A stretch of DNA of 64,000 nucleotides. It comes from a virus. Below are positions 23,335-32,245 of this stretch, piece after piece (the first letter of the stretch is position 1; each line of letters opens with the position of its first letter). Made by a program: the position numbers and the translations under genes. The stretch covers positions 1-64,000 of the IMG/VR virus record IMGVR_UViG_3300028786_000007; one strand, written 5' to 3'. Below the pieces are notes generated by a model that was given only the letters and a program-made list of their open reading frames with translations, did no database searches and was not told where the DNA came from.

Positions 23335-23688
23335 ATGGCAACAGATCTCCATAAAAGCTCGGAAAATCCATTGCGCACGGCGATGGATCGTGCGGGGGAC
23401 ATCGCCGGCCGGGCGCTGGGCCGCGGCCGTAATGGCGAAGAGCCTTATGAATTGACGGAGATGGCTGATGATCGCCGGCCCATGGGTCGGGTGGCAGCTA
23501 AATTGGAAGTCCTCAGCTACATCGACGCCATCTTTACTCGCCGCACGCCGACGGACGGCACCATTGTTGCGGTAAGTCGGGAACGGCTGATCGAAGATCT
23601 CACCGACATTTTCATGAAATTGGACAATACGCTGTTGGAAGCTTCTCCGCAGAAAAAACCTAATATTCCGGAGGGTCAGCGCTCTTAG
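23335..23688 (+). CDS. Phage protein, unknown
   Basis: 117 residues from ATG 23335 (GGGGACG upstream). Conserved-looking helical end (VSRERLIEDLTDIFMKLDNTLLE). No family recognised. It starts the run of accessory genes between replication and capsid blocks. Confidence 0.6.
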   Translation: MATDLHKSSENPLRTAMDRAGDIAGRALGRGRNGEEPYELTEMADDRRPMGRVAAKLEVLSYIDAIFTRRTPTDGTIVAVSRERLIEDLTDIFMKLDNTLLEASPQKKPNIPEGQRS

Positions 23689-23770
23689 GCCAGAGCGCGA
23701 CCAACTTGAATTAGGGTAGAGTGGCGTGCTAAAGAAGTTCTTCTAGATCAATCCCCTATGGAGTTACTGG

Positions 23771-24082
23771 ATGGCACGTTCCCTCTCTGAAATTCTCGGC
23801 GAGATCGACGCCGGTGCGTTGCTTGAGCAAGCTTCGGAAAAGCTTGCTGAAGTGGTCCGCAATGTTCAAGAAGTCGAAAAGCCGGGCACCTTTACTCTGA
23901 CGTTCTCCATCAAGCCCAACGGCTCCAACAAGGTTTTTGTTGACGCCAAGGTGACGGCGAAGTCCCCGGAGCGTGCGGTGGAGACGTCAATGTTCTTCGC
24001 CCGGCCGAACGGCGACCTGACTCGTCAGTCGCCCAAGCAGGAAGAAGTCGCAGCCGGTCCACGCATCGCCGTGGCCAACTAA
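23771..24082 (+). CDS. Small beta-rich phage protein
   Basis: 103 residues. N-terminal helix (SEILGEIDAGALLEQASEKLAEVVRNV), then strands (TFTLTFSIKPNGSNKVFVDAKVTAKSP). This type commonly precedes DUF2303 genes in phages, as here. Function unknown; nucleic-acid binding is possible. Confidence 0.65.
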   Translation: MARSLSEILGEIDAGALLEQASEKLAEVVRNVQEVEKPGTFTLTFSIKPNGSNKVFVDAKVTAKSPERAVETSMFFARPNGDLTRQSPKQEEVAAGPRIAVAN

Positions 24083-24124
24083 GCTTTCTCCCGCACCTAC
24101 TCTCTTGTAATTTAAGGACATTCC

Positions 24125-24964
24125 ATGACTTATGGTAATGACGAAGCGCATGCCGCGCTGAGCTCCGGCTTGCCCGGCCTCGTGGGCAAGATCGAAGCTC
24201 TTTCCGCGGCGGGTTTCGACCTCAAGAATCACCCGAACGGCTCCAGCCGGGTCGCCGTCCTTCCGGATGGTTACTCGCTGCACGAACTGACCGCCAAGGA
24301 ACCGGAGGTGATCAAGGCGACGCCGTCCTTCGATATGCTGGACAGCTTCCACGATTACGTCAACGCTTTCAAGACCAACCAGACGCTCATCTTCGGCTCG
24401 CAGTCGCAGGCCATACTGACCGCCGTGATGGATTACCACACCCCCACCACGGTCGGCAAGCTGGCCCATATCGCCAAGCTCAACCTGAAACATTCTCAGG
24501 CTTGGAAGGACTGGAATGCCATCAACGGCCGGCAGCTGGGTCAGGTCGACTTCGCTGAGTTCCTCGAGGAGCACGTCGACGACATTTTCACCCCGGACGC
24601 CGCAACATTGCTGGAGCTGGTGGAGAACTTCACCGAGAAGCGCACTATCGAGTTCCAGTCGAACGTCAAGCGCTCCAACGGCAATATCGTGCTGAGCTAC
24701 AAGGACACCGATGACAACTCCAGCGGCTCGACGAAGCTGCCAGAGCAGCTGACGTTGTCCTTGCCAGTCTACGAGGGCGAGGTTCCATTGCCCGTCAGGG
24801 CTTTCCTCCGTGCCAGTACCAAGGGCGGTGAGCTGAAAATCTTGGTGAAGCTGCAAGGCCTGCCCAAGATCCTGGCGGACGCTTTTGGGCTGATTTGCGC
24901 GAGCGTTGAGCAGACGACGACGCTTAAGGTCGCTCACGGCACCTACAGCAACCGCAGCTACTAA
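24125..24964 (+). CDS. DUF2303 (YfdQ-like) protein
   Basis: 279 residues. Family features: LPDGYSLHELTA near 48-60, the FKTNQTLIF region, AVMDYHTP, HSQAWKDWNAINGRQLGQVDFAEFLEEHVDDI. Found in many phages next to recombination or early genes; biochemical role unknown. Good Shine-Dalgarno (AAGGA). Confidence 0.88.
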   Translation: MTYGNDEAHAALSSGLPGLVGKIEALSAAGFDLKNHPNGSSRVAVLPDGYSLHELTAKEPEVIKATPSFDMLDSFHDYVNAFKTNQTLIFGSQSQAILTAVMDYHTPTTVGKLAHIAKLNLKHSQAWKDWNAINGRQLGQVDFAEFLEEHVDDIFTPDAATLLELVENFTEKRTIEFQSNVKRSNGNIVLSYKDTDDNSSGSTKLPEQLTLSLPVYEGEVPLPVRAFLRASTKGGELKILVKLQGLPKILADAFGLICASVEQTTTLKVAHGTYSNRSY

Positions 24965-25117
24965 TATCTGCACAGCTCGTCGTGCCGAGCTGGCCTAAAC
25001 TATGAACTGGGACCCCTGGGTGAGATACGGGCTCACAAGCGAAACCTTTATTATCCTTCCAAGCCGATGTTATCAGCACTCGGGGGCTCCCACTTTCCTC
25101 TCAAGGATTTCACAAAT

Positions 25118-25339
25118 ATGCCTCAGTTAATCGTCATGGACGGCACTGGCGACTCGCGCATGGACTTCAGTGGCGGTAAAAGTAGCGCCTCGACCAAGAA
25201 GGCGATGGAACGCTTCAATGAGTTGATGGGCCAGGGCTATATCGCTGTAAAGAGTGATGGTAGTGGCAATAAACAACTTACTCGGAAATTTGACGCCGGA
25301 GGAGATATCATCCTTCATCGACAGCTCATCGGTGGCTGA
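25118..25339 (+). CDS. Small Gly/Lys-rich protein
   Basis: 73 residues from ATG 25118 (AAGGAT upstream). MPQLIVMDGTGDSRMDF followed by a helix (TKKAMERFNELMGQGYIAVK). Function unknown. Confidence 0.6.
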   Translation: MPQLIVMDGTGDSRMDFSGGKSSASTKKAMERFNELMGQGYIAVKSDGSGNKQLTRKFDAGGDIILHRQLIGG

Positions 25340-26573
25340 TCGGATCTTCCGGACGGTGGAGCACCGCGACTCCGCGGAAGGTGAGGCGTTCAAGTATGAG
25401 GTCACGGAGCTCGCCCAAAACGGCTACCGACACGAGGTGCGAGAGCGGCGTACCGCAGACATCACGCCACTCCGACGCCTTGACGCTTATCATGAGGATG
25501 GGCGGCCCGGCGAATTTCGGCTTAGCGCCACGTTTGAATCCGGGTTCAGTTTCCACCAGATTGTCCGGCGTCCTTCCTCACCCCACTACTGGAACCAGCT
25601 CGTCGAAGAGACGGAGCGGAACCAGGGTCAGCGCTACCCTCGAAGTCACTCCCTCACCTATGAGGTGCACCGTTGGTTTGCGGAAGCTCTTGAGGACATA
25701 AGGCTTGAGCTCGCCTGCGAGGAAGCCGACCGCCAGTTCCACTATATTGTCGAGCGCACCACCGACCGTGATATTCTGTCACAAGCGGCCGCAAGGCGCG
25801 AGGAGGCCATTCATCGGTTACGCGAGCACCAGCAAGCGCGCCGGCCACTTCATCACCACTATCCCCCTGAAACGATGCGCCTTTCGCGCTCAACGGCTAC
25901 GGAAGTTCGCACCCGCCAGCAGGACGGTGAGCGACGGTTGCGTCAGCAAGAAGCCGAAATGCGCTTGCATTGGATGCGGGAGCTGCGTCGCGCAGACTTC
26001 ATGGCTTGGGATGTCTCCGGAGACGGTGGCAGCGCGGCCCGTAAGGAGGCCCAGGCTCGCGGCCTTAAGCTGCTGCGGGAAAACCTTTCCGTCGACCAGC
26101 GGGCCGAATACGACGCTAGGGAGCACTTCCACGTGATCGGCGGCGATACCGGCACCCGCTACCGCATTCTGCATGGCCGCCAGATCAACATCCGCCAGTT
26201 GGGCGAAGGCGATAAGATCGTGGCCAAGCTGTGCTTCCTGCCGGCCGGCAACCTCGTGGAAGGCGACGTGATGCTGGCTCAGAAGTTCGCCCTAGAGCTG
26301 CAGGAGAAGGCGGCGCTGAAAATAGCCAATCGGTTTCCGCCTGATGGTGAGTTCCAGGGCATGGAAGCATCTATGACGTTCGTGGATGAATATCAGCGAA
26401 TTGGCCGACGTACTCTTTCTCGGGAGGAACTATTCGGCACGTTTCCACCTGAAGAGCCCCGCGGAACAGTACGTGCTCCCAGTGACGAAGAATTGCTCCG
26501 TGAGCGTGAAATGTACCAGTACACTGACAATATCATGCGTAGATCACCAAATTCTCGGCGCAGATACGAATAA
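25332..26573 (+). CDS. Phage protein with C-terminal phage-type domain, unknown
   Basis: About 413 residues if GTG 25332 is the start (overlaps the previous stop). In-frame starts back to 25254 exist, but that stretch uses codons unlike the rest of the gene. Residues about 110-240 are Arg/Glu-rich helices. The region ending RYRILHGRQINIRQL...LCFLPAGNLVEGDVMLAQKFALE recurs in many phage proteins. Charged tail. It is the last gene before the capsid gene leader; no enzyme motif is seen. Confidence 0.65.
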   Translation: MADRIFRTVEHRDSAEGEAFKYEVTELAQNGYRHEVRERRTADITPLRRLDAYHEDGRPGEFRLSATFESGFSFHQIVRRPSSPHYWNQLVEETERNQGQRYPRSHSLTYEVHRWFAEALEDIRLELACEEADRQFHYIVERTTDRDILSQAAARREEAIHRLREHQQARRPLHHHYPPETMRLSRSTATEVRTRQQDGERRLRQQEAEMRLHWMRELRRADFMAWDVSGDGGSAARKEAQARGLKLLRENLSVDQRAEYDAREHFHVIGGDTGTRYRILHGRQINIRQLGEGDKIVAKLCFLPAGNLVEGDVMLAQKFALELQEKAALKIANRFPPDGEFQGMEASMTFVDEYQRIGRRTLSREELFGTFPPEEPRGTVRAPSDEELLREREMYQYTDNIMRRSPNSRRRYE

Positions 26574-26771
26574 ATCTGGCAAATAGTTGTTGTAACAAGC
26601 TTTTATTTAAGTTATTGCTGAATTGCGCTAATCACGCTTCGGCTGAACATCCCCGTCAGAGTGTTCCCACTACCAAGATCTAGTGTGCTAACAAAGATCT
26701 TGTTCGCGCTAAGCAGGCGTTCTGCTGACAAATTGGGAACATACACTCTTTAGCACACGGGAATTACCACA
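26574..26771 (+). promoter_or_regulatory. Structured leader of the capsid gene (pseudoknotted three-way junction)
   Basis: P1: GAGTGT-TCCCA (26659-26669) pairs with TGGGA-ACACTC (26734-26738 and 26743-26748) around a 4-nt bulge. Inside P1 lie P2, CAAGATCT/AGATCTTG (26674-26681/26695-26702, 8 bp), and P3, AGCAG/CTGCT (26712-26716/26722-26726). The P2 loop holds GTGTGCTAA (26683-26691), which pairs perfectly with TTAGCACAC (26750-26758), immediately before the translation start region. The interlocking 9-bp pairing makes a pseudoknot. There is no strong Shine-Dalgarno before ATG 26772. A capsid promoter must also lie here. Confidence 0.7.
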
Positions 26772-27848
26772 ATGGCTACTACGTCATTTGGCGTCAATGA
26801 CGCCTTGGCGGTCAAGCTGTGGAGCCGGTCCCTCGCAGTTGCCGAACGCGAATACCTGGACATCGCTCCGCTGATCGGCGAGGGCGAGGACAGCATCATC
26901 CAGCTCAAGACGGAGACCCGTAAGGGGGCTGGTGACCGTATCACGTTCGCGCTTCGTGCCCGCCTGACCGGCGAAGGCAAGACCGAAGGTGAGACCGCCG
27001 AAGGAAACGGCGAATCGCTCTCCAACTATTCTGACAACCTGCTCATCAACGAGCTCGGCCACATCGTCGGTGTCAAGTCCGAAAACACCATCGACGCACA
27101 GCGCGTTCAGTATGACCTGCGCGAGCAGGCTCGTGACGCGCTCGGCGAGTGGTGGGCGGACCGTAAGTCGGCCAGCTTCTTCAATCAGGTTTGCGGCAAC
27201 AATGCTGAGACCCGGCTGAAATACACTGGCCTGAATACGGCGACGGCACCGGCCGGCACCGGCCGGCAGATTTGGGCTGGCACCGCGGCTAACGACCAGA
27301 GCCTGACCTCGGGCGACGTCTTCACCCTGGACCTTATCGATGCGGCGGTGGAAAACGCCAAAGTCGGTAACAATATGGTGCGTCCGATCCGCATTGGTGG
27401 CCAGCCGAAATACGTGATGTATCTTCATCCGTATCAGGTCACGTCCATGCGCACCAACTCGGCCTCCGGTCAGTGGATGGACATTGCCAAAGCGGCCATG
27501 ATGGGCGGTCAGGTGACTGGCAACCCCATCTATACGGGCGCTCTGGGCGAGTACAACGGCGTGATCCTGCGCTCCTCGCAGGACGTGACCCTCGGCGTCA
27601 ATAGCTCGACTGGCCTCGCGGTATCTAATACCCGGCGTGCAGTTCTGCTCGGCGCTCAGGCTTGCGTGATCGCCTTCGGCCAGAACAACTACGGTCCCAG
27701 CAAATATCGCTGGAATGAGGAGTTGCTCGACCACAAGCGCAAGCTTGAGGTTTCGGCCTGGAGCATCTGGGGCATGAAGAAGACCGTCTTCAATTCGGCG
27801 GACTTCGGAGTGGTCGTTGTGTCAACCTACGCGGCAGCGGCGAGCTGA
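26772..27848 (+). CDS. Major capsid protein (N4-gp56 family)
   Basis: 358 residues. Family marks of the N4-gp56/DUF4043 capsid group: N-terminal helix with VKLWSRSLAVAERE, LKTETRKGAGDRITFALRARL, the LRE...WWADRKSASFFNQ helix, YVMYLHPYQ and the late NYGPSKYRWNEELLDHKRKLEVSAWSIWGMKKTVF. It forms the icosahedral shell. No scaffold gene is obvious in the window. Preceded by a strongly folded leader and followed by a short hairpin. Confidence 0.92.
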   Translation: MATTSFGVNDALAVKLWSRSLAVAEREYLDIAPLIGEGEDSIIQLKTETRKGAGDRITFALRARLTGEGKTEGETAEGNGESLSNYSDNLLINELGHIVGVKSENTIDAQRVQYDLREQARDALGEWWADRKSASFFNQVCGNNAETRLKYTGLNTATAPAGTGRQIWAGTAANDQSLTSGDVFTLDLIDAAVENAKVGNNMVRPIRIGGQPKYVMYLHPYQVTSMRTNSASGQWMDIAKAAMMGGQVTGNPIYTGALGEYNGVILRSSQDVTLGVNSSTGLAVSNTRRAVLLGAQACVIAFGQNNYGPSKYRWNEELLDHKRKLEVSAWSIWGMKKTVFNSADFGVVVVSTYAAAAS

Positions 27849-27858
27849 TAGCGGAGAA

Positions 27859-27879
27859 CGACCTGCTCTCTTAGCAGGT
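27859..27879 (+). promoter_or_regulatory. Intergenic hairpin after capsid gene
   Basis: GACCTGCT/AGCAGGTC, 8 bp, 5-nt loop, no T run. Similar stems follow the next two genes, suggesting mRNA processing or stability elements rather than full terminators. Confidence 0.6.
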
Positions 27880-27896
27880 CAATAGGAGACAAGACA

Positions 27897-28298
27897 ATGA
27901 CGACCAATACTGCAGGCTCGGCGGCCCAAGAGTACCATACCCGCCAGACCCACTTCCTGCGCTACGACCTTACGGAGACGAGCGCTTTGACGGGCACCAT
28001 CGGCATTCTGCCGGCCGGTGCCATCATCGATGCCGCGAATTCCGGCGTGTACGTCAATACTGTGTTCTCCGGCGGCAACCCGACGGTGGATATTGGCATC
28101 ACTGGTTCGACCACAAAGTATGCGTCCGCCCTCGACCTGGATGCTGCTCTGGGCTTCGTGGTGCTGGATGAAACGTCGGGCGATACGCTGAAGGTGACGG
28201 TGGACACTCCGCTGATCTATACGCTGGTGCTGGATACTCCGGTAGCGGCTGACGGCGACGCGTCGATCATCATCCAGTATTTCCCCCGCCTCGGCTAA
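27897..28298 (+). CDS. Probable capsid decoration/minor head protein
   Basis: 133 residues with strong SD (AGGAGA). Beta-rich (TGTIGILPAGAIIDAANSGVYV, VDIGITGSTTKYASALDLDAALGF). Its place directly after the capsid gene and its composition fit a head decoration protein. The exact role is inferred. Confidence 0.65.
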   Translation: MTTNTAGSAAQEYHTRQTHFLRYDLTETSALTGTIGILPAGAIIDAANSGVYVNTVFSGGNPTVDIGITGSTTKYASALDLDAALGFVVLDETSGDTLKVTVDTPLIYTLVLDTPVAADGDASIIIQYFPRLG

Positions 28299-28306
28299 CA
28301 ACGGTG

Positions 28307-28326
28307 GCAGTCCTCACGGGGACTGC
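28307..28326 (+). promoter_or_regulatory. Intergenic hairpin
   Basis: GCAGTCC/GGACTGC, 7 bp, no T run; second of three similar stems between capsid-proximal genes. Confidence 0.5.
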
Positions 28327-28351
28327 TCCCTAGCTATAAGGAGCTAAGGAT

Positions 28352-29308
28352 ATGGTGACCGGCGTTGGCGGAAACGAACGTAACTATGAGAACTTTCGGT
28401 TCCACGCCCGAGAGTTCGTAGCGAATGGCGTGAACGTGCTCGGCTCGGAGTTTACTACGGGCGACACTTTCTATGTCAACAGTGCGGCCCCGGCGAACGG
28501 CGATGGCCTGACGCCCAACACCGCATTGAACACCCTCGACGCAGCTATTGGTCTCTGCGAGGCCAATAAAGGCGACCGTATTTATGTTCTCCCAGGTCAT
28601 GCTGAGAACGTCTCTACGGCCAGCTTTATCACGGCGGACATCGCCGGGGTGCGCATTATCGGCCTGGGCCGGGGTTCTTCACGCCCGACCCTGACTTGGA
28701 CGGCGGCAGCAGCCACAATTGTTGTCAGCGCAGCTTCAGTCAGCTTCGAAAACTTCCGCTTTGTGAACAACTTTGTGGACGTTGTGACGATGTTCAGCGT
28801 GTCGGGCGCTGGCGATGACCTTCTGTTCATTGGTTGTCAGTTTACGGACACTTCGACAATCTTGAATGCGATCGACTTTGTCACGCTCGCCACGGGCGCT
28901 GATGGCCTGAGTTTCGTCGGTTGTCAGGTTATCGGCAAGAGTGCTCAGAACGACTCGTTCATTACCGGCGTGGCGCATGATCGTATTCTTATCGATCGGT
29001 GCCAGATCCAGTTCGACGTCGCGCAGGCCGCGGTTGTCGGCGTGATCGAAACGTCCGGTAACGCCACCAATGTTTGGATCAAGGACAGCTTGTTCCGCTC
29101 CAACGTGGACGGTGCACTGTTCTTGGACTTCAATGGTGCAGCGAATTCCGGCGGCGTGACCAACTGTTACTTCTCGTCTATCGATACGGCGGGTGCAGTG
29201 ACAGACGGCTTCGACTTTACGGGCGGTCACTTCTTCGAATGCTACGTGGCCGGCGAAGCTGACAGCTTCGGTCTGGTCGGTGGTGGTACTGTGTACAACA
29301 ACGCTTAA
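28352..29308 (+). CDS. Right-handed beta-helix virion protein
   Basis: 318 residues. After a short N terminus, FYVNSAAPANGDGLTPNTALNTLDAAIGLCEANKGDRIYVLPGHAENV is the usual opening of phage parallel beta-helix proteins, followed by repeated turns with VSFENFRFVNN, LLFIGCQFTD, LSFVGCQVIG, ILIDRCQIQF, VWIKDSLFRSN. Probably a surface head or tail decoration that may bind carbohydrate. No catalytic residues recognised. Confidence 0.75.
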   Translation: MVTGVGGNERNYENFRFHAREFVANGVNVLGSEFTTGDTFYVNSAAPANGDGLTPNTALNTLDAAIGLCEANKGDRIYVLPGHAENVSTASFITADIAGVRIIGLGRGSSRPTLTWTAAAATIVVSAASVSFENFRFVNNFVDVVTMFSVSGAGDDLLFIGCQFTDTSTILNAIDFVTLATGADGLSFVGCQVIGKSAQNDSFITGVAHDRILIDRCQIQFDVAQAAVVGVIETSGNATNVWIKDSLFRSNVDGALFLDFNGAANSGGVTNCYFSSIDTAGAVTDGFDFTGGHFFECYVAGEADSFGLVGGGTVYNNA

Positions 29309-29311
29309 AGG

Positions 29312-29331
29312 GTTGGGGCTCCGGCCCCAAC
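29312..29331 (+). promoter_or_regulatory. Intergenic hairpin
   Basis: GTTGGGGC/GCCCCAAC, 8 bp with a TCCG loop and no T run. Third stem of the series in the head gene block. Confidence 0.55.
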
Positions 29332-29362
29332 ACCTCCCTTCCCTCTGGCTCAGGGGCACCCC

Positions 29363-30001
29363 ATGACCACGCTCGCGACGATGAAGGCCCGAATTGCGAG
29401 CGAGTTACGGCGCTCCGACCTGACAACTCAAATCGCAGATAACATCAACACTGCTATTAGTGCTTACGAGCACGAGCGGTGGTTTTTCAACGAGAGCCGA
29501 GAGAACATCTTCCTTACCGTTGACGAACAGCCTAACTATGATTCTTCTGACGCGGCCTTTATTGGCCTGATTTCTAAGACGGACTACCTATTCATCGTTG
29601 TCGGCGATCAGCCCTTTCAGCTGTTGCCGGAAACGATGGCGTTCATCGAAGATTCCAACACGAACAACACCTTCCTGGGCCAGCCGGCCTGGTATGCCTG
29701 GTATGATGAGCAATTCTGGCTCTACCCAGTGCCCAATGAGGTTTGGACAGTTCGCGTTGGTGCCGTTCTAGAGCAGGCTGCGCCCGCGACGGATGGCGAG
29801 ACCGGCAACCCTTGGATGAACAAAGCGGAACGGTTAATCCGTAGCCGTGCCAAATATGAAATTTACACCCACATCCTCAAGGACTTAGAGCAGGCTCAAG
29901 TGATGGCTTCCGCCGTGACAGAAGCCTACGAACAGCTGAATACTCGCACCACTCGCAAGGTAAAGACTGGCCCCGGCCGGGTTAAAGCGATGAGGTTCTA
30001 A
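29363..30001 (+). CDS. Head-to-tail adaptor-like protein
   Basis: 212 residues, alpha-helical at both ends (LATMKARIASELRRSDLTTQIADNINTAISAYEHERWFF and NPWMNKAERLIRSRAKYEIYTHILKD) with a beta insertion. This architecture matches the podovirus adaptor/tubular-A-type connectors that sit under the portal. It lies directly before the stabilization protein, as in P22-like and N4-like orders. Confidence 0.75.
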   Translation: MTTLATMKARIASELRRSDLTTQIADNINTAISAYEHERWFFNESRENIFLTVDEQPNYDSSDAAFIGLISKTDYLFIVVGDQPFQLLPETMAFIEDSNTNNTFLGQPAWYAWYDEQFWLYPVPNEVWTVRVGAVLEQAAPATDGETGNPWMNKAERLIRSRAKYEIYTHILKDLEQAQVMASAVTEAYEQLNTRTTRKVKTGPGRVKAMRF

Positions 30002-30002
30002 G

Positions 30003-31481
30003 ATGCCCTCCCCGCAACCGCTGCCACTTGCCTTCGGGGAATATCGTCCGGACGTTTCTGACCACAACGCCACTTACACGAGTTCACTGCTCAATGTCAA
30101 GTCGCGGTCTGATGGCTACGGACCCATTAATCTTCCGGTAGCCTACACCCAAGCATTGCCTGCGGCTTGCCGCGGTTACTTCTATGCACGCAGAACTGAT
30201 GGCTCGGTGGCCATTTTCGCGGGGACGTCCACCAAGCTCTACCTCATGGACAACACAGACTTTTCGTGGGACGATGTCTCTTCGGGTGGGGGCACTTATG
30301 CTACGCTAACAGCGACGGCCCAATGGCAGTTTGTCCAATTCAATGACATCGTGCTGGCTACTCAGGCCAATGACATCGTGCAGGCCTTTACGTTGAGCAC
30401 GGACGTAACATTCGATGACCTCGCTGGCAGTCCACCGCAAGCTGCCTATATTGCGGTGGTCAATCGCTTTGTCGTACTTTCGGGCCTCCTGGGCCAACCT
30501 TTCCGGGTGCAGTGGTCCGGCCTCAATGAGATTGATAATTGGACAGCCGGCGACAATTTCTCGGACTTCCAAGACCTCGCGGATGGCGGTATTAACCGTG
30601 GCGTGGCGGGCGGCGAGTATGGCCTGATCCTGCAGGAAGGTGCGATCCGGCGCATGACCTATGTGCCTGGTTCGGAGCTGGTCTTTCAGATCAACCGCGT
30701 GGCGCAAGACCGTGGCCTCAACGCCCCTTATTCCCTAGTTGCGGCCGGCGAGAAGGTGTTCTTCCTGACCCCTCAAGGTTTCGTCCAATCAGACGTTTCG
30801 GGCCTACTGACCCCTATTGGCAAGGAGCGTGTAGACCGTACTTTTTATGCGGAGTGGGACGACGCTAACCCGCAATTGATGATCGGCGTGGCGGATCCCG
30901 CAGCGAACGTAGTGCTTTGGGTCTACAAAACTCAAAATGGGAGCATAACAGGCCGCTTTAACAAAGCGCTGCTTTTCGACTGGGCGCTCAATCGTTGGAC
31001 GCCTGCTGAGATTTCTGGTGAATTCATGGCTTCGTTGGCCAAGCCGGGCCTAACACTAGAAAACCTAGACATGATTTCCGGTTCATTGGATGCCCTGCCG
31101 TTTAGCTTGGATGAGGTCTCAACCTCTACGCTTCCGGCCCTTTCTATTATGGACGGTGATCATAAAGTTGCCTTCTTCAGTGGAGATTTTAGTGAAGCTA
31201 CTCTAGAAACAGCAGAGTATTCTGTGCCCGGTCAAGTGCTGGACGTTAATGGAATTTGGCCTCTGACTGACTCACCCAGTGTTTTTTCTAGTATAGGTCA
31301 ACGATTTAACCTAAATTCGTCTGTAACCTATTCTGATGAAACAGAAATTAACGAAGATGGGATGTGTCCGCAACTTGTAGAGGCCCGCTATCTTCGAATA
31401 AAGCTGCGAATTCCGGAAGGATCATCTTGGACGTATGCCAAGGGAGCAATTCCTGAAGCAAAGGCGGGCGGTAAGTCATGA
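30003..31481 (+). CDS. Packaged-DNA stabilization protein (P22 gp10-like)
   Basis: 492 residues, beta-propeller-like. PLAFGEYRPDVSDHN, the repeated short blades (LKSRSDGYGPINLP, YFYARRTDGSVAIFAGTSTKLYLMD, VNRFVVLSGL...QWSGLNEIDNWTAG, GGEYGLILQEGAIRRMTYVPG) are those of short-tail hub/stabilization proteins. Seals the head after DNA packaging and anchors the tail. Stop overlaps the next start (ATGA). Confidence 0.8.
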   Translation: MPSPQPLPLAFGEYRPDVSDHNATYTSSLLNVKSRSDGYGPINLPVAYTQALPAACRGYFYARRTDGSVAIFAGTSTKLYLMDNTDFSWDDVSSGGGTYATLTATAQWQFVQFNDIVLATQANDIVQAFTLSTDVTFDDLAGSPPQAAYIAVVNRFVVLSGLLGQPFRVQWSGLNEIDNWTAGDNFSDFQDLADGGINRGVAGGEYGLILQEGAIRRMTYVPGSELVFQINRVAQDRGLNAPYSLVAAGEKVFFLTPQGFVQSDVSGLLTPIGKERVDRTFYAEWDDANPQLMIGVADPAANVVLWVYKTQNGSITGRFNKALLFDWALNRWTPAEISGEFMASLAKPGLTLENLDMISGSLDALPFSLDEVSTSTLPALSIMDGDHKVAFFSGDFSEATLETAEYSVPGQVLDVNGIWPLTDSPSVFSSIGQRFNLNSSVTYSDETEINEDGMCPQLVEARYLRIKLRIPEGSSWTYAKGAIPEAKAGGKS

Positions 31482-31792
31482 GCGGCAACTATCCCACGCA
31501 GGGCGAAACCAGCCCCATCAAGCTAGTACAATCCATCCAGGATCTGTACGCCGGCCGCAATAACTGCTTCGGAGAATTTACGCTTGAGGTTGCGCCAGCA
31601 ACTACGACCGTAGTGCGCTCTCCTAACTCTGGCCCACAGTCTATTCCACTACTGACCCCGCTCAACAACCACGCTGCCACGGAGATTGGAGCGGGCGGTT
31701 TGTACATCAGTGCCCGTGCCCTGGGTGAATTTACGATCACCCATAGTTCCAGTGCAAATCTGAGGAATTTTGGCTATGTTGCTTTGGGCTAG
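31478..31792 (+). CDS. Small virion-associated protein
   Basis: 104 residues, beta-rich (FGEFTLEVAPATTTVVRSPN, ALGEFTITHSSS). Likely a minor tail or head component by position. Function unknown. Confidence 0.6.
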   Translation: MSGNYPTQGETSPIKLVQSIQDLYAGRNNCFGEFTLEVAPATTTVVRSPNSGPQSIPLLTPLNNHAATEIGAGGLYISARALGEFTITHSSSANLRNFGYVALG

Positions 31793-32234
31793 GCCGACAG
31801 AGGTCGGATGGGTACCGTCCGACCAAATTGGCGATGTTATTAAGGCATTCGGCTACTTTTTGCTCCGCGGCCTCAAGGCTGCTGATCTGACACTTGACCA
31901 ATTGGTCGAAGACCTTGCCAACAACCAATGTTGGCTCGGCGTTGCCTTTGAGACGGAGCCCTTTCGCCCCCTGGGCATTTGGGTCACGGACCTCCGCTAT
32001 GACGAGGACAGTGAGTTGAACTTCGCCACCATCTACGGGCTGAGCGGCGAACGGCTTCCTGCTTGGACCCAGGATTTTGAGAGGATTGTCACTGATTTTG
32101 CGCTCGCGAATAAGTGCAAATCGGTGCGCTTCTTCGGCCGCGCCGCTTATCGGTCGCTGATCGAAGACCTGGACATCATTGGTAAGTCAGAGGACGGTCG
32201 CGCGCTCCTGTTCGAAAAGAAAATCGCGGCCTGA
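31776..32234 (+). CDS. GNAT-like phage protein
   Basis: 152 residues from ATG 31776, overlapping the previous gene by 17 nt. WLGVAFETEPFRPLGIWVTDLRYD...LPAWTQDFERIVTDFALANKCKSVRFFGRAAYRSLIEDL resembles the acetyltransferase-like proteins commonly found among podovirus tail genes. The acetyl-CoA loop is weak, so it may be structural. Confidence 0.6.
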   Translation: MLLWARPTEVGWVPSDQIGDVIKAFGYFLLRGLKAADLTLDQLVEDLANNQCWLGVAFETEPFRPLGIWVTDLRYDEDSELNFATIYGLSGERLPAWTQDFERIVTDFALANKCKSVRFFGRAAYRSLIEDLDIIGKSEDGRALLFEKKIAA

Positions 32235-32245
32235 AAGGTATCGCT

